Source: Deltaproteobacteria bacterium (GTDB lineage: Bacteria > Myxococcota_A > Polyangia > GCA-2747355). From it: a stretch of DNA of 64,000 nucleotides. A model generated the notes under the pieces. The model saw only the letters and a program-made list of their open reading frames with translations, was not told the origin of the DNA and searched no databases. This document shows, one piece after another, positions 35,108-44,186 of this stretch (positions within the stretch are counted from its first letter, which is position 1; each line of letters starts with the position of its first letter). The position numbers and the translations under genes are program-made. The stretch lies in assembly GCA_020633415.1 (NCBI GenBank), contig JACKDQ010000015.1, forward strand, positions 23,481 through 87,480, read 5' to 3'.

Positions 35108-37171
35108 ATGAACAACTGCCTTAATGCCCTTAGCTTGGCGCGTTGCCGTTTTGCGACCGCGTCGTTTGTTGCCGGTCTTTTGGTCTTGGGTTCACCGCTT
35201 GGCGCCCACGCTCAAAATGCCGACGACGCCGTCGCTGGCACCGTCGAGGGAAGCGCCAACGTCGCGCGCTCTGTTGACGATCCCGGTGATATCGCACCGA
35301 CGATCGGCGGCCTTTCGGGACTGTTTCGTACGGTCAGCGGCAGGATCGGTCGCCCCCATACCTTCCGGGTTGGCGTACACGGCGAGATTTCCGCGAGCTC
35401 GATCTCAAGCGTGGTCGAAGACGACAATACGCGGTTTGCTGGCACCCTGGCGGTCAACTACACGCCCTGGCGATTGCTTGAATTTTTCGCAAACTTTCGC
35501 AGCCACGCCAATAGCAACGCGCGGACCGATACGGAACCGCGCTTGGATCAGGAAGTGATTCACGCGCTGGGTGACGTCAGCTTCGGTGGCAAGTTCCAAT
35601 ACCCGCTGCTCGATTACCTTAGCCTGGGCGCCAATTTCTCTGTCGACCTGCTCAATTCGACAGGTAGCCTCTCCGTTGACAGCAACGCCGTCGGTTTCTA
35701 CATCGGCATGCTGGCCTCCTTCGATGCCGAAAAGCTGAACGCCGACATTCCGCTCGGATTCCATTTCAACTTTGGCTATCAGCTCGACAACTCTAACGGC
35801 CTCGCCAGCTTCGACCGTTATCCTTTGGCCAGCCTCGAAGTTGAGAAGCTGGCGCTGGGCATCAAGCCGAGTCGCCTTCAGGTGCGAATGGGCAGCGACT
35901 TTCGTCTGCGCAAATGGACCGGTTTCGGTCTGACACCGATCATCGAACTCGGTCTCGATGTGGCGACTGGCGATGAGGACAGCGACTTCTTTCGATTCGT
36001 CCCAACGCGGCCTGAGTTCGACCCCAACATGCAGACACGGATTCAGGAAGGCGATCTCGCCGGGCGCACCACGGCGTGGTTGACCCTCGGCGTGCGTTCC
36101 AATCCGATCCGCGGCCTGATCGTCTCGCTGGCCTCTGACATCGGCTTGCAGAGTCCGGGTTTTGGTTTCGGTTCGCCGGTGCTGCCCTGGAACCTGATCA
36201 TCGGCATCGGCTACGCCTACGATCCCAAACCGCAGCTCAAGGTCGTCGAAAAAGAGCGTGTGAAGATCGTACACCTCGACGCTAAGCCCAAAGAAGGCAA
36301 GGTCCGCGGGCGGATCATCAATGCTAAGACCAACGTGCCGATCGCTGGCGCCGTGGTTACCTTCCCCGGTCGGGATCTAACGGGGCTGTCTAGCGACCCC
36401 GATGGTGGTTTCCTCAGCTACCGCCTTCCGCCGGGCAAAGTCCCGGTGATGGTGAGACATCCGGACTACCTGCCAGGCAAGGTTCTGGCGATGGTGACGA
36501 TCGGCAACGAATCTAAACTCGAAGTGCGACTCGATCCGGCGCCACCAAAAGCTTCGGCGGTCACGGGACGGGTAACGGACGACAAGGGTGCTGCTGTCGC
36601 TGCCGCCGGCCTGACCTTCTCCGGGCCCGAAAACAAGACAGCGAGCAGCAGCGCCGATGGCGCATTTGGCACGCAGCTGGCTGAAGGCCAGTACACCGTC
36701 CGCGTTGGCGCACTCGGCTACATGCGCAAAATGGTGCCGCTAACGATCACCGCGGGCACACCCGCGCGCCTCGACGTCACGCTGACCAAGCGCCCGCGGC
36801 GTTCGTTGGTGCTTGTCACCAAGCGGTCGATCGTGATCCGCAAGAAGGTTCACTTTGCCACAGGCACCGACCAGATTCGTCCCGACTCGCAGCAGCTGCT
36901 CGATGAGGTTGTGGATGTCTTGTTGAGCAACGCGCAGATCAAGCACGTTGAGATCGGTGGCCACACTGACAATCGCGGCATTGCGCAACGCAACCTTGAA
37001 CTCAGCCAGCGCCGCGCCGAAGCCGTGCGCGATTACCTGGTAAAAAATGGTGTACCTAGCGAGCGGCTGACGGCTCGCGGATATGGCGCGAGCAAGCCCA
37101 AAGTCCCCAACCTGACACCGCGTAACCGCGCTCGCAATCGCCGCGTCGAGTTCCGCATCACGGCGCAATAA
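35108..37171 (+). CDS. OmpA-family outer-membrane protein with Ig-like regulatory domains
   Basis: The 687-aa protein starts with a signal peptide ending AHA-QN (about residue 36). Residues 75-380 alternate aromatic-rich amphipathic strands typical of an outer-membrane beta-barrel. Two carboxypeptidase-regulatory-like units follow (KVRGRIINAKTNVPIAGAVV near 400 and AVTGRVTDDKGAAVAAAGL near 483). The C-terminal 120 residues form an OmpA peptidoglycan-binding domain (IRPDSQQLLDEVV, then IGGHTDNRGIAQRNLELSQRRAEAV and LTARGYG). It should tether the outer membrane to peptidoglycan. GGAG precedes the ATG. The domain order barrel, two beta-sandwich units, OmpA is unusual compared with classical OmpA. 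Confidence 0.92.
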   Translation: MNNCLNALSLARCRFATASFVAGLLVLGSPLGAHAQNADDAVAGTVEGSANVARSVDDPGDIAPTIGGLSGLFRTVSGRIGRPHTFRVGVHGEISASSISSVVEDDNTRFAGTLAVNYTPWRLLEFFANFRSHANSNARTDTEPRLDQEVIHALGDVSFGGKFQYPLLDYLSLGANFSVDLLNSTGSLSVDSNAVGFYIGMLASFDAEKLNADIPLGFHFNFGYQLDNSNGLASFDRYPLASLEVEKLALGIKPSRLQVRMGSDFRLRKWTGFGLTPIIELGLDVATGDEDSDFFRFVPTRPEFDPNMQTRIQEGDLAGRTTAWLTLGVRSNPIRGLIVSLASDIGLQSPGFGFGSPVLPWNLIIGIGYAYDPKPQLKVVEKERVKIVHLDAKPKEGKVRGRIINAKTNVPIAGAVVTFPGRDLTGLSSDPDGGFLSYRLPPGKVPVMVRHPDYLPGKVLAMVTIGNESKLEVRLDPAPPKASAVTGRVTDDKGAAVAAAGLTFSGPENKTASSSADGAFGTQLAEGQYTVRVGALGYMRKMVPLTITAGTPARLDVTLTKRPRRSLVLVTKRSIVIRKKVHFATGTDQIRPDSQQLLDEVVDVLLSNAQIKHVEIGGHTDNRGIAQRNLELSQRRAEAVRDYLVKNGVPSERLTARGYGASKPKVPNLTPRNRARNRRVEFRITAQ

Positions 37172-37246
37172 CCCAGATTTTTTCCTTGCCCTGGCGGGCG
37201 CGGTTGCGTAGCGTCCGGCCATCGCGGTCTCTGGAGGGCCTGCCGG

Positions 37247-37777
37247 ATGAAGAATTCTCGCAATCTAACTTACGTTTTGATCTTGGCCCTGGTGGGTGGT
37301 TGCAGCGACGACAAAACCGGAACGCCGAAAAAAGACAGCTCGGTGGTGGTCGATACCGGCACCAAGAGCGATAGCGGTGCCACTGCCGATAGCACGATCA
37401 TCCTGCCAGATACCTCAGTGACCCCCGATGGCGCCGTGACCAATGGGACCTTTGGTAAACCCTGCAGCGTTGGTGGCTGCACCGGCGACAGCTGTATCCG
37501 CGGCACCAACTGGCCGGGCGAAGGGATTTGCACCAAGCCCTGCACCACACCGGGTGGCGCCGAGATTTGCCCGGGTGCTCCAGCCGGTACCAACGCGCGT
37601 TGCATCTTCTCGAGTCAAGGTGGCAACTGCCCGTGCTACTGCGCCTTCTTCTGCGAAGACAATCGTACGGGGACCAAGCAAACCTGGACCTGTCCGACGG
37701 GAACCGAGTGCGTCGTGCCGATCGCCGATACGAACGGCAAGGAAGTAGGAAAGATCTGTGCACCGCTGGCCAAGTAA
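37247..37777 (+). CDS. Cys-rich lipoprotein
   Basis: This 176-aa lipoprotein has lipobox VGGC (Cys 23). A low-complexity Asp/Thr/Ser-rich linker follows, and then a Cys-rich domain with 14 or so cysteines (FGKPCSVGGC, GICTKPC, CPCYCAFFC, TWTCPTGTEC). The Cys pattern matches the next gene product, so the two are tandem paralogues. GGAGGG lies upstream of the ATG. It overlaps the next gene by 20 bp in another frame. Similar Asp/Ala-linker lipoproteins are abundant in myxobacteria; their function is unknown. Confidence 0.85.
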   Translation: MKNSRNLTYVLILALVGGCSDDKTGTPKKDSSVVVDTGTKSDSGATADSTIILPDTSVTPDGAVTNGTFGKPCSVGGCTGDSCIRGTNWPGEGICTKPCTTPGGAEICPGAPAGTNARCIFSSQGGNCPCYCAFFCEDNRTGTKQTWTCPTGTECVVPIADTNGKEVGKICAPLAK

Positions 37778-38228
37778 CCTCGTAGCGCTCCTTCTCGCCC
37801 TGCTGTGGATCGGTGTGTTCGGCGGATGCGCCAGCGATGATGCTGCTCAGACGCCCGATGCTGCGCTGGTCGATGCGGGGCCGAATCTGCCCGACGAGCC
37901 ATTCGGGCGGGCATGCACCAACATCGGTCAGATCTGCAAGGACGTTGACCCAGCCGGCTATCCGCTGACCTGCATCGCATTGCAGGGTGGCTCGTCCGGA
38001 AAAGGCTTCTGTACGCGGCAGTGTCAGCCCAATGGTCCCGAGTGCACCGGCGTCCCCAACGGCATGTGGGCGACTTGTGCGATTCAGGATCCCGGCAACG
38101 ACGCCGGCCCCGGACCGATGTACTGTGGCTTTGCCTGCGTCGGTGGCGGCGGCCGAACCTGGTATTGTCCGCCGTCGATGGCCTGCGGTGCCAAATCCGA
38201 TGCTGGGACGGCCAGCTGCCTCCCCTAA
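37758..38228 (+). CDS. Cys-rich lipoprotein, paralogue of the preceding gene
   Basis: The 156-aa product starts at a GTG at 37758, 20 bp inside the preceding gene. Lipobox FGGC is followed by an Asp/Ala-rich linker. The Cys-rich domain has the same order of motifs as the previous protein: FGRAC, GFCTRQC, a C-T-G-V-P-N-G segment, YCGFAC, TWYCPPSMAC. Identity is low but the spacing is kept, which supports tandem duplication followed by divergence. Secreted and probably disulphide-rich; no catalytic motif is seen. Confidence 0.85.
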   Translation: MHRWPSNLVALLLALLWIGVFGGCASDDAAQTPDAALVDAGPNLPDEPFGRACTNIGQICKDVDPAGYPLTCIALQGGSSGKGFCTRQCQPNGPECTGVPNGMWATCAIQDPGNDAGPGPMYCGFACVGGGGRTWYCPPSMACGAKSDAGTASCLP

Positions 38229-38328
38229 GCGCCGGCTGCTAGCCCAACTCAAGGGCTGAGCGCCCCGCTCAGTTTTCGCGACCTGCCAGTTTTTCGCCCG
38301 AGGGTTTAGCCCATGGTAGCGTTTTGTC

Positions 38329-39771
38329 GTGCAATTCGCCGACAAGATCGCACGACCGCTTGTTCCCGGGTTGACCTCGCGGCGCGCACTACGCGCGCTG
38401 GCTTTGCTGCCCTCGCTAGTAACAGCGGCCCTCTTAGTCGCCGCACCATTTCTGTACCTCGGCTCCCTCGCCGAGGATGCTCCGCTGCTGCCGGGGCTGC
38501 AGCTGGGCGGCGTGACGCCGTCGACGGGGAACTTGTCGCCGGCTGTCGCGGCCTATCTCGATCAAACCGTCGCGATCACCGCAGGCGAACAGCGCCTGGA
38601 AACCACGCGACGCGCGTTGGGCACCAAGCTCGACCTTGAGGCCACGCGACGCACCCTGCAGCGTCTTGGACGCCGTGGCCTGCCATTAGACGATCTCTTT
38701 CAGCGTCTGCGGATCATGTTGTTCGGCTTAGACATTTCCCCGGTGATCGTCGCCGTCGACCCGTCGGCAAGTGCAAAGCTGGTTCGTCAGCTGAAAACGC
38801 GCGTCGATCGGCCGGCGATCGCCGCACACCTCGACTTGAGCGCCGGTCGCGTGATCCGCTCATTGCCCGGTCGACGCCTTGGTGTGTTTGACGGGGTGGC
38901 CGCCCTGCAAGCAGCGCTACTTTTGGGCCAGCGCCAGATCGACCTTCCCGTCGAGCAGCTTAAGGCCGAGGACCCGATGCGGCTCGAGCAGATCGAGATC
39001 GGCCACGTTCTTGGACGCTTTGAAACCATCTACAGCCTCAAACAACCGGATCGCGATCGCGCCCACAATCTCAAAGTCGGTGCGGCACGGCTCGACGGAC
39101 ACGTCATCGGACCGGGCGAGCGATTCTCTTTCAATGAGGTCGTCGGGGCGCGCACCCTGGAAGACGGCTACCGAACGGCCGCGGTGATCTCTCAAGGTGA
39201 GCTCGTCGACGGACCTGCCGGGGGCGCTTGTCAGCTCTCGAGCACACTTTTTGCGGCAGCATTTTTCGCCGGTCTTGAGCTGGATAGCTCGAGGCCACAC
39301 TCGATTCCCTCGGGCTACATCAAGATGGGCCTCGACGCGACGGTTGTTTATCCCTCGGTGGACCTGGTTGTGCGCAATCCGTTTCCCTTTGCCGTGGTGG
39401 TCCACATGCGAGTCAGTCGCGGAAAGGTCATCGCCGAAATTCGTGGACGGCAGCGCCCCTTCAAGCGCGTGTTCTTCGAGCGCCAAATCAAGCAGCGCTT
39501 GCCGTTCGAAGAGGTATACCGCGACGATTTGACGATCCCGCGCGGCCAGCAGGAGATCGCTCAACGTGGCATCGCTGGTTACGTGATCGAGCGGCGAAGA
39601 ATACTCATCGCCCTCGATGGAACCCGCAGGGTCGAGCGTCGCGAACTTCGTTATCCGCCAACAGTTCAGATCGTTCGGCGCGGCAAGGGGCCGGCCCGAG
39701 CGGACTATTCGCCGCCAGCTCGCCCAGCGCCCTACGGAAATCCACCGGAGACCCTGCGCTTGAGCCAATAG
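38329..39771 (+). CDS. VanW-family protein
   Basis: The 480-aa protein has one N-terminal membrane span (LALLPSLVTAALLVAAPFLYLG, about 25-47). A region resembling the YoaR-type putative peptidoglycan-binding repeat follows. The VanW domain is in the C-terminal half: PGERFSFNEVVGART, then GELVDGPAGGACQLSSTL, and HSIPSGYIKMGLDATV. VanW proteins accompany vancomycin resistance genes in Gram-positives and are widespread elsewhere with unclear cell-wall roles. No van genes are nearby. The start is GTG at 38329 with no strong ribosome-binding site. Confidence 0.88.
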   Translation: MQFADKIARPLVPGLTSRRALRALALLPSLVTAALLVAAPFLYLGSLAEDAPLLPGLQLGGVTPSTGNLSPAVAAYLDQTVAITAGEQRLETTRRALGTKLDLEATRRTLQRLGRRGLPLDDLFQRLRIMLFGLDISPVIVAVDPSASAKLVRQLKTRVDRPAIAAHLDLSAGRVIRSLPGRRLGVFDGVAALQAALLLGQRQIDLPVEQLKAEDPMRLEQIEIGHVLGRFETIYSLKQPDRDRAHNLKVGAARLDGHVIGPGERFSFNEVVGARTLEDGYRTAAVISQGELVDGPAGGACQLSSTLFAAAFFAGLELDSSRPHSIPSGYIKMGLDATVVYPSVDLVVRNPFPFAVVVHMRVSRGKVIAEIRGRQRPFKRVFFERQIKQRLPFEEVYRDDLTIPRGQQEIAQRGIAGYVIERRRILIALDGTRRVERRELRYPPTVQIVRRGKGPARADYSPPARPAPYGNPPETLRLSQ

Positions 39772-39826
39772 CACTGACTCTGTTTGTCCCATTGATCACG
39801 GCTGCTTGGCACGTCGGTCGGTGAAC

Positions 39827-39855
39827 TTGACAGCTCAAAGCTTCAGCGAAAAGAT
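39827..39855 (+). promoter_or_regulatory. sigma70-type promoter immediately before the GspE-N protein gene
   Basis: TTGACA (39827-39832) is 17 bp from AAAGAT (39850-39855). The start site would coincide with the TTG/GTG start at 39859-39862, so the mRNA may be leaderless. Confidence 0.45.
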
Positions 39856-39858
39856 GGC

Positions 39859-41478
39859 TTGGTGAGTGCGATCGACGCCCACTGGCTTGTCGAATATGGC
39901 CTACTAGATCCTGCTGAGGTGGCCGACCTAGAGACGGCGCCGCCTGGCGGACTGCTGCGATCGCTGATCGCGCAGGGCGTGCTCGACGATCGCCAGCTCG
40001 CTCAAACGCTCTCCCAGCGCCTCGCGCTGCCACTTGTTGGGGAGCTCGAACTGTCAGCGATTCCAGCCGAGGTAATCGATCGTCTCAGTGCTGAGGTGGC
40101 GGTTGAACATGCGGCGATTCCGATCCGCCTCGAAGCCGACGGCGTTCTGCGCGTCGCGATGCTCGATCCCACCGAAGGGCAAGATGAGGTGTCGTTCTTT
40201 TGTGGCGGCGAGATCTTGCGCGCCGTTGCCCCAGCTTCGTTGATCGAGCAAGCGCTGTTCGCATACTACGACTACCGCCCATTGCCGAGCTACGACCCCC
40301 AGCCTGCCTCCGGAGAGTTAGCTGACTTGTTTCCCCAGCGGCGGACCGACGGTGCCGTCCCGCTTTATCGCACCAAGGAGACGAGCGCTGAGCAGGTCGC
40401 CGTGCGATTGCTACCCAGGCCAACGGCGGATCCGCTGCGGACCGTCAGGCCACCGTCCGATGGTTTGGCTCGCGTTGATACTGATCCCCACGCGGCTTCG
40501 GGGCCGCCGGTTCATTTTGCGCTAGCGATGCCCAGCGCCCTCGATCCGGAAGACGAAGAGACCCACGAACTGGTACCGACGACGGTACCCCGTGTCGCCC
40601 GCCCGCTGCCGAGTGATCCGGCTGGCGTTGAAGCCGCGCCGACGCAACCGCATCCGCGAGTGGGCCGCATGCCAGCCAGCGTGACAGACCTACCGATCCG
40701 TCCACTCCGTCCAGCAACACTGACACCACCGCCGATGCCTGCGGTCCTGCCGCCCACTCCCTCAACGGCGCTCAGCGATCCTCCGGCCAGCGTCGGTACG
40801 CGCAAGCGCCGCTCAACGCTGGTCGGTCAAGCGACGTCGGCGACCACCGGCCTCTCTCGCTTGCGCACGTCTGCCGGGCCGACGCAGCGACGACGCACCA
40901 GCACGCGTCTGCATACCGAGGAGCTGCCCTCTGCCGCCAGACGACCTTCAGTCGCCACGGCGTCCGCTACGACCGACAGCAAGGCGCCAACCGACGCAGA
41001 TGAAAGGACGCTCGGACGACGCGCTCTCGCCGGACAACTCGCGGCCACGTTGACCAAGCTTCGATCGGCCGCAGACCGCGAATCGGCGGGGCGCCTTGCC
41101 CTCGAATTCCTTCAGCGTCTGTTCGACAAGGTGGCGCTGCTGCGTGTCCGCCGCGGAGTGCTCTCAGGCTGGGCCGTCGACGAACAGCGGATCGCTTCGG
41201 CGGCCTTCGCCAAGCTCTGGCTGCCGCTCGACAGCGCCTCGGCCTTCGCCTGGGCGGTGGACAACCGCGCTACGTACCGCGGCCCGCTGCGTGGATCCGC
41301 GATCGAGCGACTACTTAGTGAGATGCTCGGCACGGCGACGGGGCCCGAAGTGATGATCATTCCCCTGCTCGATGGCGATCAGGCGCGTGGGCTGATCTAC
41401 GGAGAAGCTCCACAGATCGAAGACGCACCGGCTTTCGTTAAGGCGCTCGCTGACGAATTGGCGATGGCTTGCCGCTAG
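39859..41478 (+). CDS. GspE N-terminal-domain protein with C-terminal GAF-like domain
   Basis: The 539-aa protein opens with a GspE/PilB N-terminal domain (about 5-140: LLRSLIAQGVLDDRQLAQTLSQRLALPLV, then VRIAMLDPT-like turn and IEQALFAYYDY). The ATPase half of GspE is missing. A long Pro/Arg/Thr-rich linker (about 150-385) leads to a C-terminal domain of about 150 residues with GAF-like strands. Such chimaeras are common in myxobacteria, where GspE-N domains may bind cyclic di-GMP; whether this one does is not shown. The start is TTG at 39859 or GTG at 39862. Confidence 0.78.
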   Translation: MVSAIDAHWLVEYGLLDPAEVADLETAPPGGLLRSLIAQGVLDDRQLAQTLSQRLALPLVGELELSAIPAEVIDRLSAEVAVEHAAIPIRLEADGVLRVAMLDPTEGQDEVSFFCGGEILRAVAPASLIEQALFAYYDYRPLPSYDPQPASGELADLFPQRRTDGAVPLYRTKETSAEQVAVRLLPRPTADPLRTVRPPSDGLARVDTDPHAASGPPVHFALAMPSALDPEDEETHELVPTTVPRVARPLPSDPAGVEAAPTQPHPRVGRMPASVTDLPIRPLRPATLTPPPMPAVLPPTPSTALSDPPASVGTRKRRSTLVGQATSATTGLSRLRTSAGPTQRRRTSTRLHTEELPSAARRPSVATASATTDSKAPTDADERTLGRRALAGQLAATLTKLRSAADRESAGRLALEFLQRLFDKVALLRVRRGVLSGWAVDEQRIASAAFAKLWLPLDSASAFAWAVDNRATYRGPLRGSAIERLLSEMLGTATGPEVMIIPLLDGDQARGLIYGEAPQIEDAPAFVKALADELAMACR

Positions 41479-41531
41479 GCGCTGGGCGATGCGCCCAGGA
41501 TCCTTGGGCGCCAGGATCTGCGGGCAGCCGG

Positions 41532-42107
41532 CTAGCGCTTCGGCGTGAAGGTCAGCGGCGATTCGACGCCAACAGCAGAACCCGAGAACGTCGGGAAGCG
41601 CCAGCGCCGGATCGCTTTGCGCATACAATCGACCATCTCTGAGTTGTAGTTAGGGCCGATCGAAATCGAGCTCGCCACTGGTGACCCCGACGGTTGCACG
41701 CGCATCGAGAGGGTCAACTGTATCGCTCGATGATGGAGCGAGGTGTCACGCTTCAGCGCGCGCTGGTAACACGGCTGTAACGAGGTCTTGTTGTCGCGCA
41801 GGGTCGAGATCACCTGGCGCTGGGAAATCGTCCCCTCACGCTGCGGCGTCGTGGCCTCGCGCGGCAACTGACCCACCAGGGCCAGCACCTGCTCATCATC
41901 GATCTTGATCGTGCCCGGGTTGGCCAAGGCCTGGGCGAGCAGTTTTTTCGACGCCGCCAGCTGTTGCTGCAGCGCGCTATTGTCAGCGGAGCATTTGGCT
42001 AAGGCCGCCTTGCTCTTTTCGTCGCCACCACCGCAACTCAACACCGTTACGCTAAGGACGACACAGGTTTTGATCATCGTTGAATGAATCCGACGTCGCA
42101 CAGTCAT
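41532..42107 (-). CDS. AgmX/PglI C-terminal-domain lipoprotein
   Basis: The 191-aa lipoprotein has a lipobox (TVLSC), then a coiled stretch (CSADNSALQQQLAASKKLLAQAL). The C-terminal domain is the AgmX/PglI, TonB-C-like type found in gliding and polarity proteins of Myxococcus. It has the typical CYQRALKRDTSLHHRAI opening, the middle RVQPSGSPVASSISIG and the end CMRKAIRRWRFP. This fold usually mediates envelope-spanning contacts. AGGCGAAAG precedes the ATG at 42107; an internal ATG (MIKT...) is a second possible start. A promoter lies about 60 bp upstream. Confidence 0.85.
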   Translation of the reverse strand: MTVRRRIHSTMIKTCVVLSVTVLSCGGGDEKSKAALAKCSADNSALQQQLAASKKLLAQALANPGTIKIDDEQVLALVGQLPREATTPQREGTISQRQVISTLRDNKTSLQPCYQRALKRDTSLHHRAIQLTLSMRVQPSGSPVASSISIGPNYNSEMVDCMRKAIRRWRFPTFSGSAVGVESPLTFTPKR

Positions 42108-42163
42108 CTTTCGCCTACTCTGAGTGTCGAAGCGGTGGAGTGCTTAGTTGAATGATGTGATGT

Positions 42164-42192
42164 ATTATCGCTTGGTTCGGCGCTGTGCGCAA
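42164..42192 (-). promoter_or_regulatory. promoter of the AgmX-type lipoprotein gene
   Basis: TTGCGC (42187-42192) is 17 bp from GATAAT (42164-42169). It would give a leader of about 50 nt. Confidence 0.5.
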
Positions 42193-42299
42193 TCCCTCAA
42201 CCAGAATTTGACTGATCAGCGTCCAGCGTGACGATCAGACCATGGCTCTGGCAGGGCTGCCGCGCCCGCTCCAGCCGCGTTCTAGGCGCCTTGTAGCCG

Positions 42300-44186
42300 C
42301 TAGGACGCCTGCCCCTTGCGCAACGCGTCAGGCGCTTGACGGCGCTCGAACTCGCGCAGCGCTTTGGCGATGTAGGCGCGCAGGGGGGCAATGCTATGCA
42401 CGTCATTTTGCACGAAGACCAGCAACTGTCGCTCGTCCTCGTTACCCAGCCGCAGCAACGCTTCGGCGACGTGGTTGAGCACGCTTTGCGCGCGCGGTTC
42501 GGCGAAGCGTGGGTCGCAGCGATAGGTCAGTAGATAGTCACGAAATGCCTTCACCGCACGCTTGTCGCCGATTGCGCTCAGTGCCTTGACGACCTCGACA
42601 ACTGCCTCAAGCGGCGTTTCGTTGTCACGCAAATGAGCGAGCAAGGATTTCGTTGCCTCTTTGGCTTTTAGATCACCGACGGCGCGGGCCATTACCCCGA
42701 CCGCTGCCGCCTCTTTTCCGTCGACAAAGCTGTAGGTTCGATCGAGCGTCTTGAGGTACAGCGGAAGCGCCGCCTTGTCATGTCGCTCGACGATCATGTC
42801 CCCAGCTCGCTGATAGACAGCTTTGTCCAGTTTGGGGCCGGTGACGATGTTTACCAGGTCGGTGGTCACACTCTTCGAGCGCAACTGCGCGAGCTGCTCG
42901 ATGGCGAAGATTTTGACGCTGCCGAAGCGGCGATCTGGGTCGAAGACCACCTCCTTCAGCGAATCGCGCAGGTTTCGTGGCGATCCACCGCTCGACGCTG
43001 GCGCGTAACCGGCGATGTCGAATGTCGCGCCGATCACCTTGTCCTTTATCCCCACATCGACGTCCGCGCCCTGGATCCCGCTCTTCGCGTCGATTACCGC
43101 AAGGTGGCCGTGGGCTGTCGCCAGCACGACCGCCGCCCCGGTATAAGTCGAGGCTACCGCATCCTCGCGCGGATAGGTGTAGGCCCATTGCAGCGTCGTC
43201 TCCTTGTCCCCCTTGGTGCTGAAGGCGAAAACGAAGCGATAGTTATGCACGAAGATCATGTCATCGCGGAAAGTCATCGTTCCGCCCGGACTGATCCGCC
43301 AAAGCAGTCGGTTGCGATCGTAGGCGGTGTAACCCGACAACGCGGCGTTATAGCCGTTCCACCAGTAGACTGGCCGCACCGATTTGGGCAGCTTCGCGCT
43401 GAGGAAACTCGAGCCCTTCTGCGTGCCGCTGACGGCATTCTTGTCGAGACGGTAGATCCCGCTGGTTCCACCGAACAGCACGCCTCCCGTGTCCGTTCGC
43501 GCCCAAAGCAGCGTCTCCTCTTTCGAGCGCACGCGCGCCAACTCGTCGCCAGTCTTGGCGCTGATCACGGCTACCGATTGTGAGCGGAGCGGAACAAACA
43601 GCAGCCCGCCTCGCGCCGCCGGTGCACCGATCCGCCCGCTTGATGGACGATGCCAGCGGTTACTTCCGCTTTCCCCGTCGAGCGAGATCAGTTGTCCGTA
43701 GATCCGACCGGCGCTGCGCTTGAAGACCTCGGTGGCGTAATACAGGTGTTCACCATCGGTCGTCAGCCCCAGCAAGCGCTGCTCTTCGGGGAGCGGTTTG
43801 CTCCAAAGCTTTTGGCCGTCGAGGATCGAACGTCCCGCCACTTGGTTTTTGCCACTGCGATAGAAGATCTGCTGATTGCCGACGACGACGCGCGAGGAAA
43901 TCTCAGACTTCACGCTCCAGACGATTTTCGCCGATCCGAGGTCGTAACAAATGATCTGCGAGGGTGCAGCTGTGACGAAGAACACTAACGGTCGCCCGTT
44001 GGCGTTGGTCGGATGCGGCGCGCGGGAGCTCTCGGTCTTGAGCTCGGCCAGGGCGCTCGTCAACTCGTCGGCGCGATTATCCGGAAAGCTCGGACTAAAC
44101 GCGCGCTTGGGGCAGGCGCTGAGCGATAGGCTCGCTGAAATGAGCAGCGCCAGCGCACCATGGCGTTTGTAGCAAGACTTCGTCAT
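42300..44186 (-). CDS. lipoprotein with PQQ-type beta-propeller and HEAT repeats
   Basis: The 628-aa protein has a signal peptide with lipobox SLSAC. Residues 65-390 contain propeller blades of the PQQ-binding-like type (QIICYDLGSAKIVWSVKSE, SLDGESGSNRWHRP, AVISAKTGDELARV, AVIDAKSGIQGA). The C-terminal 180 residues are HEAT-like helices (KEATKSLLAHLRDNETPLEAVVEVVKAL). This recalls BamB-like scaffolding proteins, but no Bam genes are nearby. The ATG overlaps the upstream HEAT-protein stop (ATGA), so the two are coupled and probably interact. Confidence 0.85.
   Translation of the reverse strand: MTKSCYKRHGALALLISASLSLSACPKRAFSPSFPDNRADELTSALAELKTESSRAPHPTNANGRPLVFFVTAAPSQIICYDLGSAKIVWSVKSEISSRVVVGNQQIFYRSGKNQVAGRSILDGQKLWSKPLPEEQRLLGLTTDGEHLYYATEVFKRSAGRIYGQLISLDGESGSNRWHRPSSGRIGAPAARGGLLFVPLRSQSVAVISAKTGDELARVRSKEETLLWARTDTGGVLFGGTSGIYRLDKNAVSGTQKGSSFLSAKLPKSVRPVYWWNGYNAALSGYTAYDRNRLLWRISPGGTMTFRDDMIFVHNYRFVFAFSTKGDKETTLQWAYTYPREDAVASTYTGAAVVLATAHGHLAVIDAKSGIQGADVDVGIKDKVIGATFDIAGYAPASSGGSPRNLRDSLKEVVFDPDRRFGSVKIFAIEQLAQLRSKSVTTDLVNIVTGPKLDKAVYQRAGDMIVERHDKAALPLYLKTLDRTYSFVDGKEAAAVGVMARAVGDLKAKEATKSLLAHLRDNETPLEAVVEVVKALSAIGDKRAVKAFRDYLLTYRCDPRFAEPRAQSVLNHVAEALLRLGNEDERQLLVFVQNDVHSIAPLRAYIAKALREFERRQAPDALRKGQAS

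Noticed and set aside
37180..37190. T-run after the OmpA-family gene as a terminator
   Set aside because: The only nearby hairpin lies inside the coding end, about 18 bases before the T-run, so the geometry is wrong.
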